Shown: positions 57,465-64,000 of the stretch, piece after piece
Position numbering within the stretch: position 1 is the first letter of the stretch
Layout of the letters: every line of letters begins with the position of its first letter
Assembly (NCBI GenBank): GCA_966211965.1
Contig: CBIHON010000021.1
Span: 1-64,000 of the forward strand
DNA from: CBIHON01 sp966211965
GTDB lineage: Bacteria > Pseudomonadota > Gammaproteobacteria > Burkholderiales > Burkholderiaceae_D
DNA length: 64,000 nt
Direction: 5' to 3'
The notes under the pieces: model-generated
The model's input: only the letters and a program-made list of their open reading frames with translations
Told to the model about the DNA's origin: nothing
The model's database searches: none
Position numbers and translations under genes: made by a program

Positions 57465-58481
57465 ATGAATTCCCTTGAACAACTTGTAGTCCAGGCACAG
57501 GCTGATTTCTCCGCTGCGGAAGATGCTGCTGCACTGGAAAATGCCAAAGCCAAATATCTCGGCAAAACCGGCCAGATCACCGAACAGATGAAAGGTCTGG
57601 GTAAACTGGTGCCGGATGAGCGGAAAGCCCAGGGAGCGGTCATCAACGCCGCCAAGGAACGAATCGAAGCCGCGCTCAACGCGCGTCGTGATGCGCTGGC
57701 CGATGCGCAGATGCAGGCCCGCCTGAATGCCGAAGCGATCGACGTCTCCTTGCCGGGCCGCGGACGCGGCGTCGGCGGCATTCACCCGGTAATGCGCACC
57801 TGGCAGCGCGTCGAAGAGATTTTCGGATCGATCGGCTTCGATGTTGCAGATGGTCCCGAGATTGAAACCGACTGGACCAATTTCACTGCCTTGAACAGTC
57901 CGGAAAATCATCCTGCACGTTCGATGCAGGATACCTTCTATGTCGACGGCAAGGACACGCAAGGCAAGCCATTGCTGCTGCGTACTCATACCAGTCCGAT
58001 GCAGGTGCGCTATGCGCGCATGCATAAGCCGCCGATCAAGGTCATCGCGCCGGGCCGCACTTACCGTGTCGACAGCGATGCGACCCACTCGCCAATGTTC
58101 CATCAGGTCGAGGGATTGTGGATTGCAGAAGACATCAGCTTCGCCGACCTGAAAGGGGTATATCTTAATTTCGTCAAGGCATTTTTCGAAACCGACGATT
58201 TGCAGGTGCGCTTTCGTCCTTCCTATTTCCCCTTTACCGAACCATCAGCCGAGATCGATATTGCCTTCGGCAGCGGGCCGCTCAAGGGACGTTGGCTGGA
58301 AGTTTCCGGCGCCGGTCAAGTGCATCCAACTGTAGTGCGCAATATGGGGCTCGATCCCGAACAGTACATCGGCTTTGCATTCGGCTCCGGCTTGGAGCGT
58401 CTGACGATGCTGCGTTACGGCATCAACGATCTGCGCCTGTTCTATGAAGGCGATTTGCGTTTCCTGAAACAATTCAACTGA
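57465..58481 (+). CDS. pheS: Phenylalanyl-tRNA synthetase alpha subunit
   Basis: 338 aa. N-terminal coiled-coil (about 1-90) binds tRNA. The class II core carries motif 1 and 2 regions (HPVMRTWQRVEEIFGSIGF; RTHTSPMQVRYA) and motif 3 (GFAFGSGLERLTMLRYGI in family terms, near 305-322). The GxG and FRPSYFPFTEPSAE segments are intact. Works as an alpha2beta2 enzyme with PheT. Start ATG after GCAGGAAAC. Confidence 0.97.
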   Translation: MNSLEQLVVQAQADFSAAEDAAALENAKAKYLGKTGQITEQMKGLGKLVPDERKAQGAVINAAKERIEAALNARRDALADAQMQARLNAEAIDVSLPGRGRGVGGIHPVMRTWQRVEEIFGSIGFDVADGPEIETDWTNFTALNSPENHPARSMQDTFYVDGKDTQGKPLLLRTHTSPMQVRYARMHKPPIKVIAPGRTYRVDSDATHSPMFHQVEGLWIAEDISFADLKGVYLNFVKAFFETDDLQVRFRPSYFPFTEPSAEIDIAFGSGPLKGRWLEVSGAGQVHPTVVRNMGLDPEQYIGFAFGSGLERLTMLRYGINDLRLFYEGDLRFLKQFN

Positions 58482-58571
58482 AACTCAGCCATGGAGAATA
58501 CGGAAATCGCAGAGCAATTGCTCTGGTTTTCCTGATGTTCTCTATGAGCTTTGTGACAAAGGTTTTTTATC

Positions 58572-61001
58572 ATGCAATTCTCAGAAAGCTGGCTCCGTAC
58601 CATGGTCGATCCGAAGATGACTTCGGACGAATTGGCGCATTTGCTCACGATGTCGGGTTTGGAAGTGGAAGAAGTCGAGCCGGTTGCGCCGCCTTTCTCC
58701 AACGTGGTGGTGGCGAAGGTTGTGGAAGTTGCGCGCCACCCGAATGCCGATCGCCTGAATGTTTGCCAGGTTGATGCCGGCACCGGCACCTTGCTGAACA
58801 TTGTGTGCGGTGCACCGAACGTGCGCGCCGGCATGAAAGTCGCCTGTGCGATGGCCGGTGCGGTCCTGCCTCCTGGCGAGGACGGTAAATCTTTCGTAAT
58901 CAAGGTGGGGCAATTGCGCGGCGTCGAGTCGCAAGGGATGTTGTGCTCCGCGCGTGAATTGAAATTGTCCGAAGAGAGCAGCGGTCTGATGGAGCTGCCG
59001 GATGATGCGCCGGTTGGGCAGAACTTCCGCGATTATTATCAACTGAACGATCTCAGGTTCACCATCAAGCTGACGCCGAATAAAGCGGATTGCCTGTCGG
59101 TGTTGGGGGTTGCGCGTGAAGTATCCGCCCTGACCGGCACGCCGCTCAAGCCACCGGCTTTTCAAGCGGTGCCTGTGACGATTGCCGACAAATTGCCGGT
59201 CAAGGTTTCGGCGCCGGATTTATGCGGGCGTTTCTCGGGCCGCATCATCCGTGGTTTGAACGCCCGGGCGAAGACGCCGGACTGGATGAAGCAGCGCCTG
59301 GAGCGCAGCGGCCAGCGCCCGATTTCCGCGCTGGTGGATATCTCGAACTATGTGATGCTCGAACTCGGCCGCCCGAGCCACGTGTTCGATCTCGCCAAGA
59401 TCCACGGTGGAATGGATGTGCGCTGGGGTAAAAAAGGCGAAACGCTCAAGCTCTTGAACGGCAACACCATCGAGGTCGACGATTGGGTCGGCGTGATCGC
59501 GGATGACAAGGAACTTGAATCGCTGGCCGGCATCATGGGCGGCGATTCCACTGCCGTCTCGCTGGATACGCAAGACATTTACCTGGAGGCGGCATTCTGG
59601 TGGCCGCAGTCGATACAAGGGCGGGCGCGCCGCTTCAACTTCTCGACCGATGCTGCGCATCGCTTCGAACGCGGCGTCGATTATGCAAGCACCGTTGAAC
59701 ACATTGAGCGCATCACTGCGCTGATCGTTGAAATCTGCGGCCAGCCTGGGAAAACCGCAGTCGGGCCGGTCGACGACCATATCGTCAATTTGCCGCAGCG
59801 CAAGCCGGTAAGCGTACGTACAGAGCGGGCCGTGAAGGTGATCGGCGTACCGTTCAGCGATGCGCAAATCGCGGATATCTTCACGCGTCTCGGCTTGGAG
59901 TTCACGCAGGCTCCCGGCGTGTTTTCGGTGACACCGCCAAGCTTCCGTTTCGATATCGAAATCGAAGAAGACCTGATCGAGGAAGTTGCGCGCGTCTACG
60001 GCTTTGAGAACATTCCGGCTTTGGCGCCGGTGGCACCGAATCAGATCCGCATTGCACCTGAAAATACCCGTTCGCTGTTCATGATTCGCCGTCAGTTGGC
60101 CGATCTCGATTACCAGGAGGTGATCAATTACAGCTTCGTCGAGGAAGCTTGGGAAGCCGATTTTGCCGCCAATACTCAACCGATCAAGTTGCTCAACCCG
60201 ATCGCCAGCCAGATGAGCGTGATGCGTTCTTCGCTGGTCGGCAACCTGATCGCCAACGTGCGTTATAACCTGAATCGCAAGCTCAACCGGGTGCGTGTCT
60301 TCGAGATCGGCGCGATTTTCCGGCGTAATCAGGAAACCCGGGACGGGCCGCTGACCGTCGCCGGTTACGATCAGCCGAAGCGGGTTGCTGCGCTGGCTTA
60401 CGGCCCGGTGGCAGAAGAGCAATGGGGACAGCCGGCCCGCAATGTCGATTTCTTCGACATCAAGGCGGACCTGGAAGCTTTGTTCGCTCCGCAGGCATTG
60501 CGCTTCATCAAGGCAGAGCATCCAGCCTTGCATCCGGGGCGTTCCGCGCAAATCGAATTGGCCGGCAAGGTGATCGGCTTTATCGGCGAACTGCATCCGC
60601 GTTGGCAGCAAAAATACGACTTGCCGCTCGCGCCGGTTTTGTTCGAGGTCGACGCGCTCGCGCTGCAAGCTCGCCGTATCCCGGCGTTCCAGGAAATTTC
60701 CAAGTTTCCTGCTGTTACGAGAGACCTCGCCGTGGTGGTGAAGCAGGGCGTTCCGGCACAGGATTTGATGGATGTCTTTCTTGAGGAAAAGTCAATAAAT
60801 CCTGTATGCAATGTTCTGCAAGCTATTGTTTTATTTGATGAATATCGAGGAAAGGGGCTGGAAAATGACGAAAAAAGTCTTGCTTTCCGTTTCACCTTGC
60901 AAGATACTAAAAGCACCCTACAAGACGAAGCGGTAGACGCTGCGATGGCAGCATTTATTGCCGCCATGGAAAATAAAGGTGGCGGAAAATTGCGCACCTG
61001 A
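58572..61001 (+). CDS. pheT: Phenylalanyl-tRNA synthetase beta subunit
   Basis: 809 aa. EMAP-like tRNA-binding domain (about 40-150; NVCQVDAGTG and GVESQGMLCSARELKLSEES), B3/B4 editing domain (about 210-385), B5 (about 405-475), core and FDX-ACB anticodon domain (about 710-808; SKFPAVTRDLAVVV). 90 bp after pheS. A structured repeat starts 4 bp after its TGA. Confidence 0.97.
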   Translation: MQFSESWLRTMVDPKMTSDELAHLLTMSGLEVEEVEPVAPPFSNVVVAKVVEVARHPNADRLNVCQVDAGTGTLLNIVCGAPNVRAGMKVACAMAGAVLPPGEDGKSFVIKVGQLRGVESQGMLCSARELKLSEESSGLMELPDDAPVGQNFRDYYQLNDLRFTIKLTPNKADCLSVLGVAREVSALTGTPLKPPAFQAVPVTIADKLPVKVSAPDLCGRFSGRIIRGLNARAKTPDWMKQRLERSGQRPISALVDISNYVMLELGRPSHVFDLAKIHGGMDVRWGKKGETLKLLNGNTIEVDDWVGVIADDKELESLAGIMGGDSTAVSLDTQDIYLEAAFWWPQSIQGRARRFNFSTDAAHRFERGVDYASTVEHIERITALIVEICGQPGKTAVGPVDDHIVNLPQRKPVSVRTERAVKVIGVPFSDAQIADIFTRLGLEFTQAPGVFSVTPPSFRFDIEIEEDLIEEVARVYGFENIPALAPVAPNQIRIAPENTRSLFMIRRQLADLDYQEVINYSFVEEAWEADFAANTQPIKLLNPIASQMSVMRSSLVGNLIANVRYNLNRKLNRVRVFEIGAIFRRNQETRDGPLTVAGYDQPKRVAALAYGPVAEEQWGQPARNVDFFDIKADLEALFAPQALRFIKAEHPALHPGRSAQIELAGKVIGFIGELHPRWQQKYDLPLAPVLFEVDALALQARRIPAFQEISKFPAVTRDLAVVVKQGVPAQDLMDVFLEEKSINPVCNVLQAIVLFDEYRGKGLENDEKSLAFRFTLQDTKSTLQDEAVDAAMAAFIAAMENKGGGKLRT

Positions 61002-61005
61002 TATG

Positions 61006-61126
61006 TATGGAGCCTTAAAAATTACAAGTCTCCAAGGTCGAGCCGAGGAGCAGATATGTACGCAGCATACATAAAGCACTGCAGGCTCGAGGTTGGACAT
61101 TTTGGATAATTTTTAGAGACTCTATA
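61006..61126 (+). repeat. Dispersed structured repeat, copy 4 (between pheT and ihfA)
   Basis: Arms at about 61006-61024 and 61108-61126 are imperfect inverted repeats with AAAAATTA/AATTTTTA at their centre. The core has GGTCGAGCCGAGGAGCAGA, then the inner stem TATGTA/TACATA (61055-61060 and 61068-61073), then AAGCACTGCAGGCTCGAGGTTGG. The stem differs in sequence from copies 1 and 3 (GCGTAC/GTACGC), but pairing is kept. Same strand as pheT; inside the operon. Confidence 0.75.
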
Positions 61127-61169
61127 AGAAAAAGATCGAGAGAATGAAGCAGGGTTGGGACCGACAACG

Positions 61170-61583
61170 ATGAATGAAGTAAATTCAGCCGAATTGCAAT
61201 CCGTTTTGGCCGCTGACCTCAATCGCGCGATGCTTGAGGCTCAGGCTCGTTCGCAAGCTGAAAAGGAGCTTCCAACCTTGACCAAGGCCGAACTTGCCGA
61301 ACTCCTGTTCGAGCAGGTCGGCTTGAACAAGCGTGAAGCCAAGGACATGGTCGAAACCTTCTTCGATGAAATCCGGAATGCGCTGGAACGCGGCGAAGCG
61401 GTCAAGTTGTCCGGTTTCGGCAATTTCCAGTTGCGTGACAAGCCCCAACGTCCCGGCCGTAATCCCAAGACCGGGGAAGAAATTCCTATTACTGCGCGTC
61501 GTGTCGTGACTTTCCACGCGAGCCAAAAATTAAAAGCCATGGTTGAAGTTGCCAGCCGTACACCGCTTGTCCGCGTTGCCTAA
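61170..61583 (+). CDS. ihfA: Integration host factor alpha subunit
   Basis: 137 aa from ATG 61170 (TTG at 61155 and ATG at 61230 are alternatives). Residues from about 42 on match IHF-alpha over its full length: LTKAELAELLF, KLSGFGNFQLRDKPQRPGRNPKTGE (family arm with the DNA-intercalating Pro) and RRVVTFHASQKLK. An N-terminal extension of about 40 residues, Ala/Glu-rich, precedes it. IHF bends DNA in replication, recombination and sigma-54 promoters. Partner subunit is not in the window. Operon pheST-ihfA-merR. Confidence 0.95.
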   Translation: MNEVNSAELQSVLAADLNRAMLEAQARSQAEKELPTLTKAELAELLFEQVGLNKREAKDMVETFFDEIRNALERGEAVKLSGFGNFQLRDKPQRPGRNPKTGEEIPITARRVVTFHASQKLKAMVEVASRTPLVRVA

Positions 61584-61591
61584 TCCAATAC

Positions 61592-61996
61592 ATGACCGAT
61601 AAAGCCAGCAAGCCAGAGGTGATCGTTTTGCCGCCGATTCCGGCCAAGCGCTATTTCACGATCGGCGAGGTAAGCGATCTGTGTGGCGTCAAGCCGCATG
61701 TCTTGCGCTACTGGGAGCAGGAATTCACGCAATTGAAGCCCGTAAAGCGGCGCGGCAACCGGCGCTATTACCAGCACCATGAAGTCTTGCTCATTCGCCG
61801 CATCCGCGAGCTATTGTACGAGCAGGGGTTCACGATCAGCGGGGCGCGCAACAAGCTCGACAGTCGCTTGGCGGACGAGCTTGCGGTTTCCGTTTCCGTC
61901 CCGGTTGCCGCGGCAAGCGCGCCGGCACCTGCAGAGTTGGATCTCGAGGCGATCCGCCGGGAGCTGTCCGAGATTCTGCTTCTTTTAAGCCCTTGA
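61592..61996 (+). CDS. MerR-family transcriptional regulator
   Basis: 134 aa. The MerR HTH starts at about residue 20: YFTIGEVSDLCGVKPHVLRYWEQEF and RRGNRRYYQHHEVLLIRRIRELLYEQGFTISGAR. The C-terminal effector part is short (about 40 residues, Ala/Pro-rich then a helix) and lacks metal-binding Cys. It belongs to the MlrA-like group that follows ihfA in Betaproteobacteria (from memory). 8 bp after ihfA, same operon; targets unknown. Confidence 0.88.
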   Translation: MTDKASKPEVIVLPPIPAKRYFTIGEVSDLCGVKPHVLRYWEQEFTQLKPVKRRGNRRYYQHHEVLLIRRIRELLYEQGFTISGARNKLDSRLADELAVSVSVPVAAASAPAPAELDLEAIRRELSEILLLLSP

Positions 61997-61999
61997 GCT

Positions 62000-62287
62000 T
62001 TATGCTTTCAGGAAGTTCTTCACGCCCTGTTTATTGAGCACATCGCCCCAAGATTCAATGCGATAGACGTGGCCGACCTTGTGGAGTGTGACGCCATATT
62101 GCTCCTGCAAAATAGCCGCATCCGCATCGATCGTTTCCTTGGCGTGACTCGTAAAATCGGCGATCGCCGACACGCTGGGCCGCTCCAGCAGATCGATTGC
62201 CGCGAGCAGGACAAACAGGCGGCGCGCATCGCCTTCCGGATATTGCGGCACTCCGAAGTCATTCCGTTTGAATGTCATCAGATCCAC
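62000..62287 (-). CDS. Conserved hypothetical protein (winged-helix-like)
   Basis: 95 aa from GTG 62287, or 92 aa from ATG 62278. LLAAIDLLERPSVSAIADFTSHAKETIDADAAILQEQYGV reads like a winged-helix or HTH fold (helix, turn, recognition helix near residues 38-62; displayed piecewise). A short basic tail follows. Directly downstream of another hypothetical gene on the minus strand (TGAGTG junction), so both are co-translated. No named family recognised. Confidence 0.7.
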   Translation of the reverse strand: MDLMTFKRNDFGVPQYPEGDARRLFVLLAAIDLLERPSVSAIADFTSHAKETIDADAAILQEQYGVTLHKVGHVYRIESWGDVLNKQGVKNFLKA

Positions 62288-62959
62288 TCATTCTTTCTTG
62301 CCCGTACCGCCGAACACTTTCCCGACCCAGGTCGGCTTCGGTGCATTGCGTACCTCGATTTTGAATGCGTCCGTCTTCTCTTCCGCCACATTGCGGTCCA
62401 TGACATTTAGGCCGACAAGGATTGCGATGGCGCCTTCAACACGGCCGATAGCACGATCGTCGCCCAGATGATCAACCGCCTTGGCGGTCCGTTCCGCCAA
62501 TTTCCGATAAGCCTCGTTCAAGGCTCCATAGGCGCGATTCGTGATGCCGATGTGGGCGCCGTCTGCGACTTCCTTCGCGCCTTTCAGGTAGTGCATGAAA
62601 AGATCCTGCATTCGCTTCAAGTATTGCGGCTGCAGATTGAGATCACGCACTATTATCTGCGCCAGTTCCAGTGCAGATTCTTCAGGCGTGGCGCCATGCT
62701 TGGCCAAATGAGCCAAGGCGAAACCGTGCGAATCGAAGCTGGTGATGAGTTTTTCAATCGCATTGAAGAGCCGTACATTGTCCGGGTCAAGCTCTCTGCC
62801 TGCGGTGTCGTCTTGAAGGGCGCGCGCACTGAGCCATTGCTCAAAGGTAGGGGGCGATGATTTGCGTCCGGATTTTGTCCATAGCGCACTCATTTTCATG
62901 TACTCGCCTTGCAGCTTGACATGGTCTTCTTCGGTGTATGCGACAGTGATGACTGGCAT
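62288..62959 (-). CDS. Conserved hypothetical protein
   Basis: 223 aa, soluble and mainly helical. N-terminal YTEEDHVKLQGEYMKMSALW and central LAQIIVRDLNLQPQYLKRMQDLF are the most structured-looking parts. There is no signal peptide, membrane helix or catalytic motif that I recognise. The ATG at 62959 has no close neighbour upstream except the divergent adenine deaminase gene. Forms a two-gene unit with the 62000-62287 gene. Confidence 0.7.
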   Translation of the reverse strand: MPVITVAYTEEDHVKLQGEYMKMSALWTKSGRKSSPPTFEQWLSARALQDDTAGRELDPDNVRLFNAIEKLITSFDSHGFALAHLAKHGATPEESALELAQIIVRDLNLQPQYLKRMQDLFMHYLKGAKEVADGAHIGITNRAYGALNEAYRKLAERTAKAVDHLGDDRAIGRVEGAIAILVGLNVMDRNVAEEKTDAFKIEVRNAPKPTWVGKVFGGTGKKE

Positions 62960-63234
62960 GGCTACTAACCTTTAAAACCCGCTTCGGGTTGCTATTCCGT
63001 ACGCGTCCCTTGCTTCTTATCATGCCTCTGCGGCGCAAGAAAACTTCAACCATTCTATTTTAGCGACATCCAATCACTTTACCAACGCCCATCAAAAACC
63101 ATGCATTATTTCGTGCTTGAAAGCTATATGCCGGCATGGTTGCCGTCATGAAATAGCTATGATGAATCCAGCCCGGCAGACGCTATCTGCCCTAAAATCA
63201 CAGGTTGGGTATAAGAAAATACGGGAAAGGAAAA

Positions 63235-64000
63235 ATGATGAATGCAAGCCTGCGCAATATCGTGGAGCGGATGCCGAAGGCGGAACTGCATATCCATATC
63301 GAGGGCTCGCTTGAGCCGGAACTGATCTTCGCTCTGGCGCAGCGCAACGGCGTGACGCTGAACTATGCGTCTGTCGATCAACTGCGTCAAGCCTATGCCT
63401 TCACGGATTTGCAATCGTTTCTCGATATCTACTATGCCGGCGCCAGCGTGCTGCTGACCGAACAGGATTTTTTCGACATGACCTGGGCTTATCTGCAAAG
63501 AGCCAAGGCCGACCATGTGCGGCATACGGAAATCTTTTTTGACCCGCAGACGCATACCGCGCGCGGTGTCGAATTTTCCACCGCGATCAACGGCATACAT
63601 CGTGCCTTGCAGGAAGCGCAGGCGCAATGGGGTATAAGCACTGCCCTGATCATGTGCTTTCTGCGCCATCTATCGGAAGAAGATGCCTTTGCGACACTGG
63701 AGCAGGCCTTGCCGCATCGCGCCAAATTCATCGGCGTCGGTCTGGACTCATCGGAGCGCGGCCATCCGCCGGAAAAATTCGCGCGGGTCTTTGCCCGTTG
63801 CAAGGAGCTTGGCTTGCATCTGGTCGCGCATGCGGGCGAGGAGGGGCCGCCGGCCTACATCGAGACCGCGCTTGATGTGCTCAAGGTCGAGCGCATCGAT
63901 CACGGCGTGCGCTGCCTCGAGGATGCAGCCTTGACGCAACGGCTGGCGCGCAACAAGATGCCGCTGACCGTTTGTCCGCTGTCCAATGTGAAGCTGCGGG
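63235..64000 (+). CDS. Adenine deaminase, adenosine deaminase fold (truncated by window end)
   Basis: First 255 codons of a gene that runs off the right edge. ATG at 63235 after GGAAAGG. HIHIEGS gives the HxH zinc site (His19, His21). EIFFDPQTHTARG, HAGEEG (catalytic His and Glu) and IDHGVRC (Asp) are intact up to CPLSNVKL. I associate CPLSNVKL with bacterial and fungal adenine deaminases rather than adenosine deaminases (which have CPTSN). Deaminates adenine to hypoxanthine for salvage. Substrate choice is inferred from these motifs only. Confidence 0.88.
   Translation, partial: MMNASLRNIVERMPKAELHIHIEGSLEPELIFALAQRNGVTLNYASVDQLRQAYAFTDLQSFLDIYYAGASVLLTEQDFFDMTWAYLQRAKADHVRHTEIFFDPQTHTARGVEFSTAINGIHRALQEAQAQWGISTALIMCFLRHLSEEDAFATLEQALPHRAKFIGVGLDSSERGHPPEKFARVFARCKELGLHLVAHAGEEGPPAYIETALDVLKVERIDHGVRCLEDAALTQRLARNKMPLTVCPLSNVKLR

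Noticed and set aside
59220..60668. 482-codon open frame antisense to pheT
   Set aside because: Shadow of pheT with no recognisable domain.

Overview
The window looks like chromosomal core DNA of a betaproteobacterium of the order Burkholderiales, most likely family Oxalobacteraceae (Herminiimonas or Janthinobacterium type). This rests on gene order recalled from the group: ilvB-ilvH-ilvC-pssA-leuA, rpsO-pnp, tpiA-secG-tRNA-Leu-nuoA to nuoN-DUF2818, and thrS-infC-rpmI-rplT-pheS-pheT-ihfA-merR. It also rests on proteobacterial protein motifs. No database was searched. I saw no rRNA, CRISPR array, insertion sequence, integrase or phage gene.

Layout. 0-10 kb is a lipid and storage district: a LOG-family hydrolase, a TPR protein and a TetR regulator in one operon; a patatin-like phospholipase; a PHA-granule phasin with a histone-like Lys/Ala/Pro tail; a two-domain reductase of the fatty acyl-CoA reductase type; a membrane-anchored lipase; and a GMC oxidoreductase with a Tat-exported small partner. 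10-13 kb holds an uncharacterised protein and a sigma factor-DUF3619-DUF3106-RDD operon. 13-20 kb is branched-chain amino acid synthesis with phosphatidylserine synthase inside it. 20-26 kb holds a small heat-shock protein with a sigma-32 type promoter, rpsO, pnp, a quinone reductase, tpiA and secG. 26-41.5 kb is the complete 14-gene respiratory complex I operon. 41.7-49 kb is acyl-CoA and ketone-body metabolism: Nudix, ETF-QO, an SDR followed by a thioesterase remnant, a PAS-LuxR regulator, ScoAB, 3-hydroxybutyrate dehydrogenase and a hydrolase. 49-53.6 kb holds RidA, RelA, a cation efflux carrier and a hydroxypyruvate isomerase-like protein. 53.7-62 kb is tRNA-Val and the translation operon thrS to ihfA. 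The right edge has two unknown genes and a truncated adenine deaminase.

How the genes fit together. PHA granule coating, hydroxybutyrate oxidation, CoA transfer, electron entry through ETF-QO and complex I together suggest a cell that stores and burns carbon as acyl-CoA and 3-hydroxybutyrate. The acyl-CoA reductase adds a possible fatty-alcohol branch.

Most notable signals. (1) Four copies of an imperfect inverted repeat of about 107-121 bp lie directly after stop codons, always on the strand of the upstream gene; the central stem shows compensatory base changes in one copy. (2) A 14-codon threonine-rich leader reading frame followed by an intrinsic terminator stands in front of thrS, which suggests transcription attenuation. 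(3) infC appears to start at ATA. (4) A perfect-looking RpoH promoter precedes hsp20. (5) A 41-codon remnant of a hotdog thioesterase follows an SDR gene.
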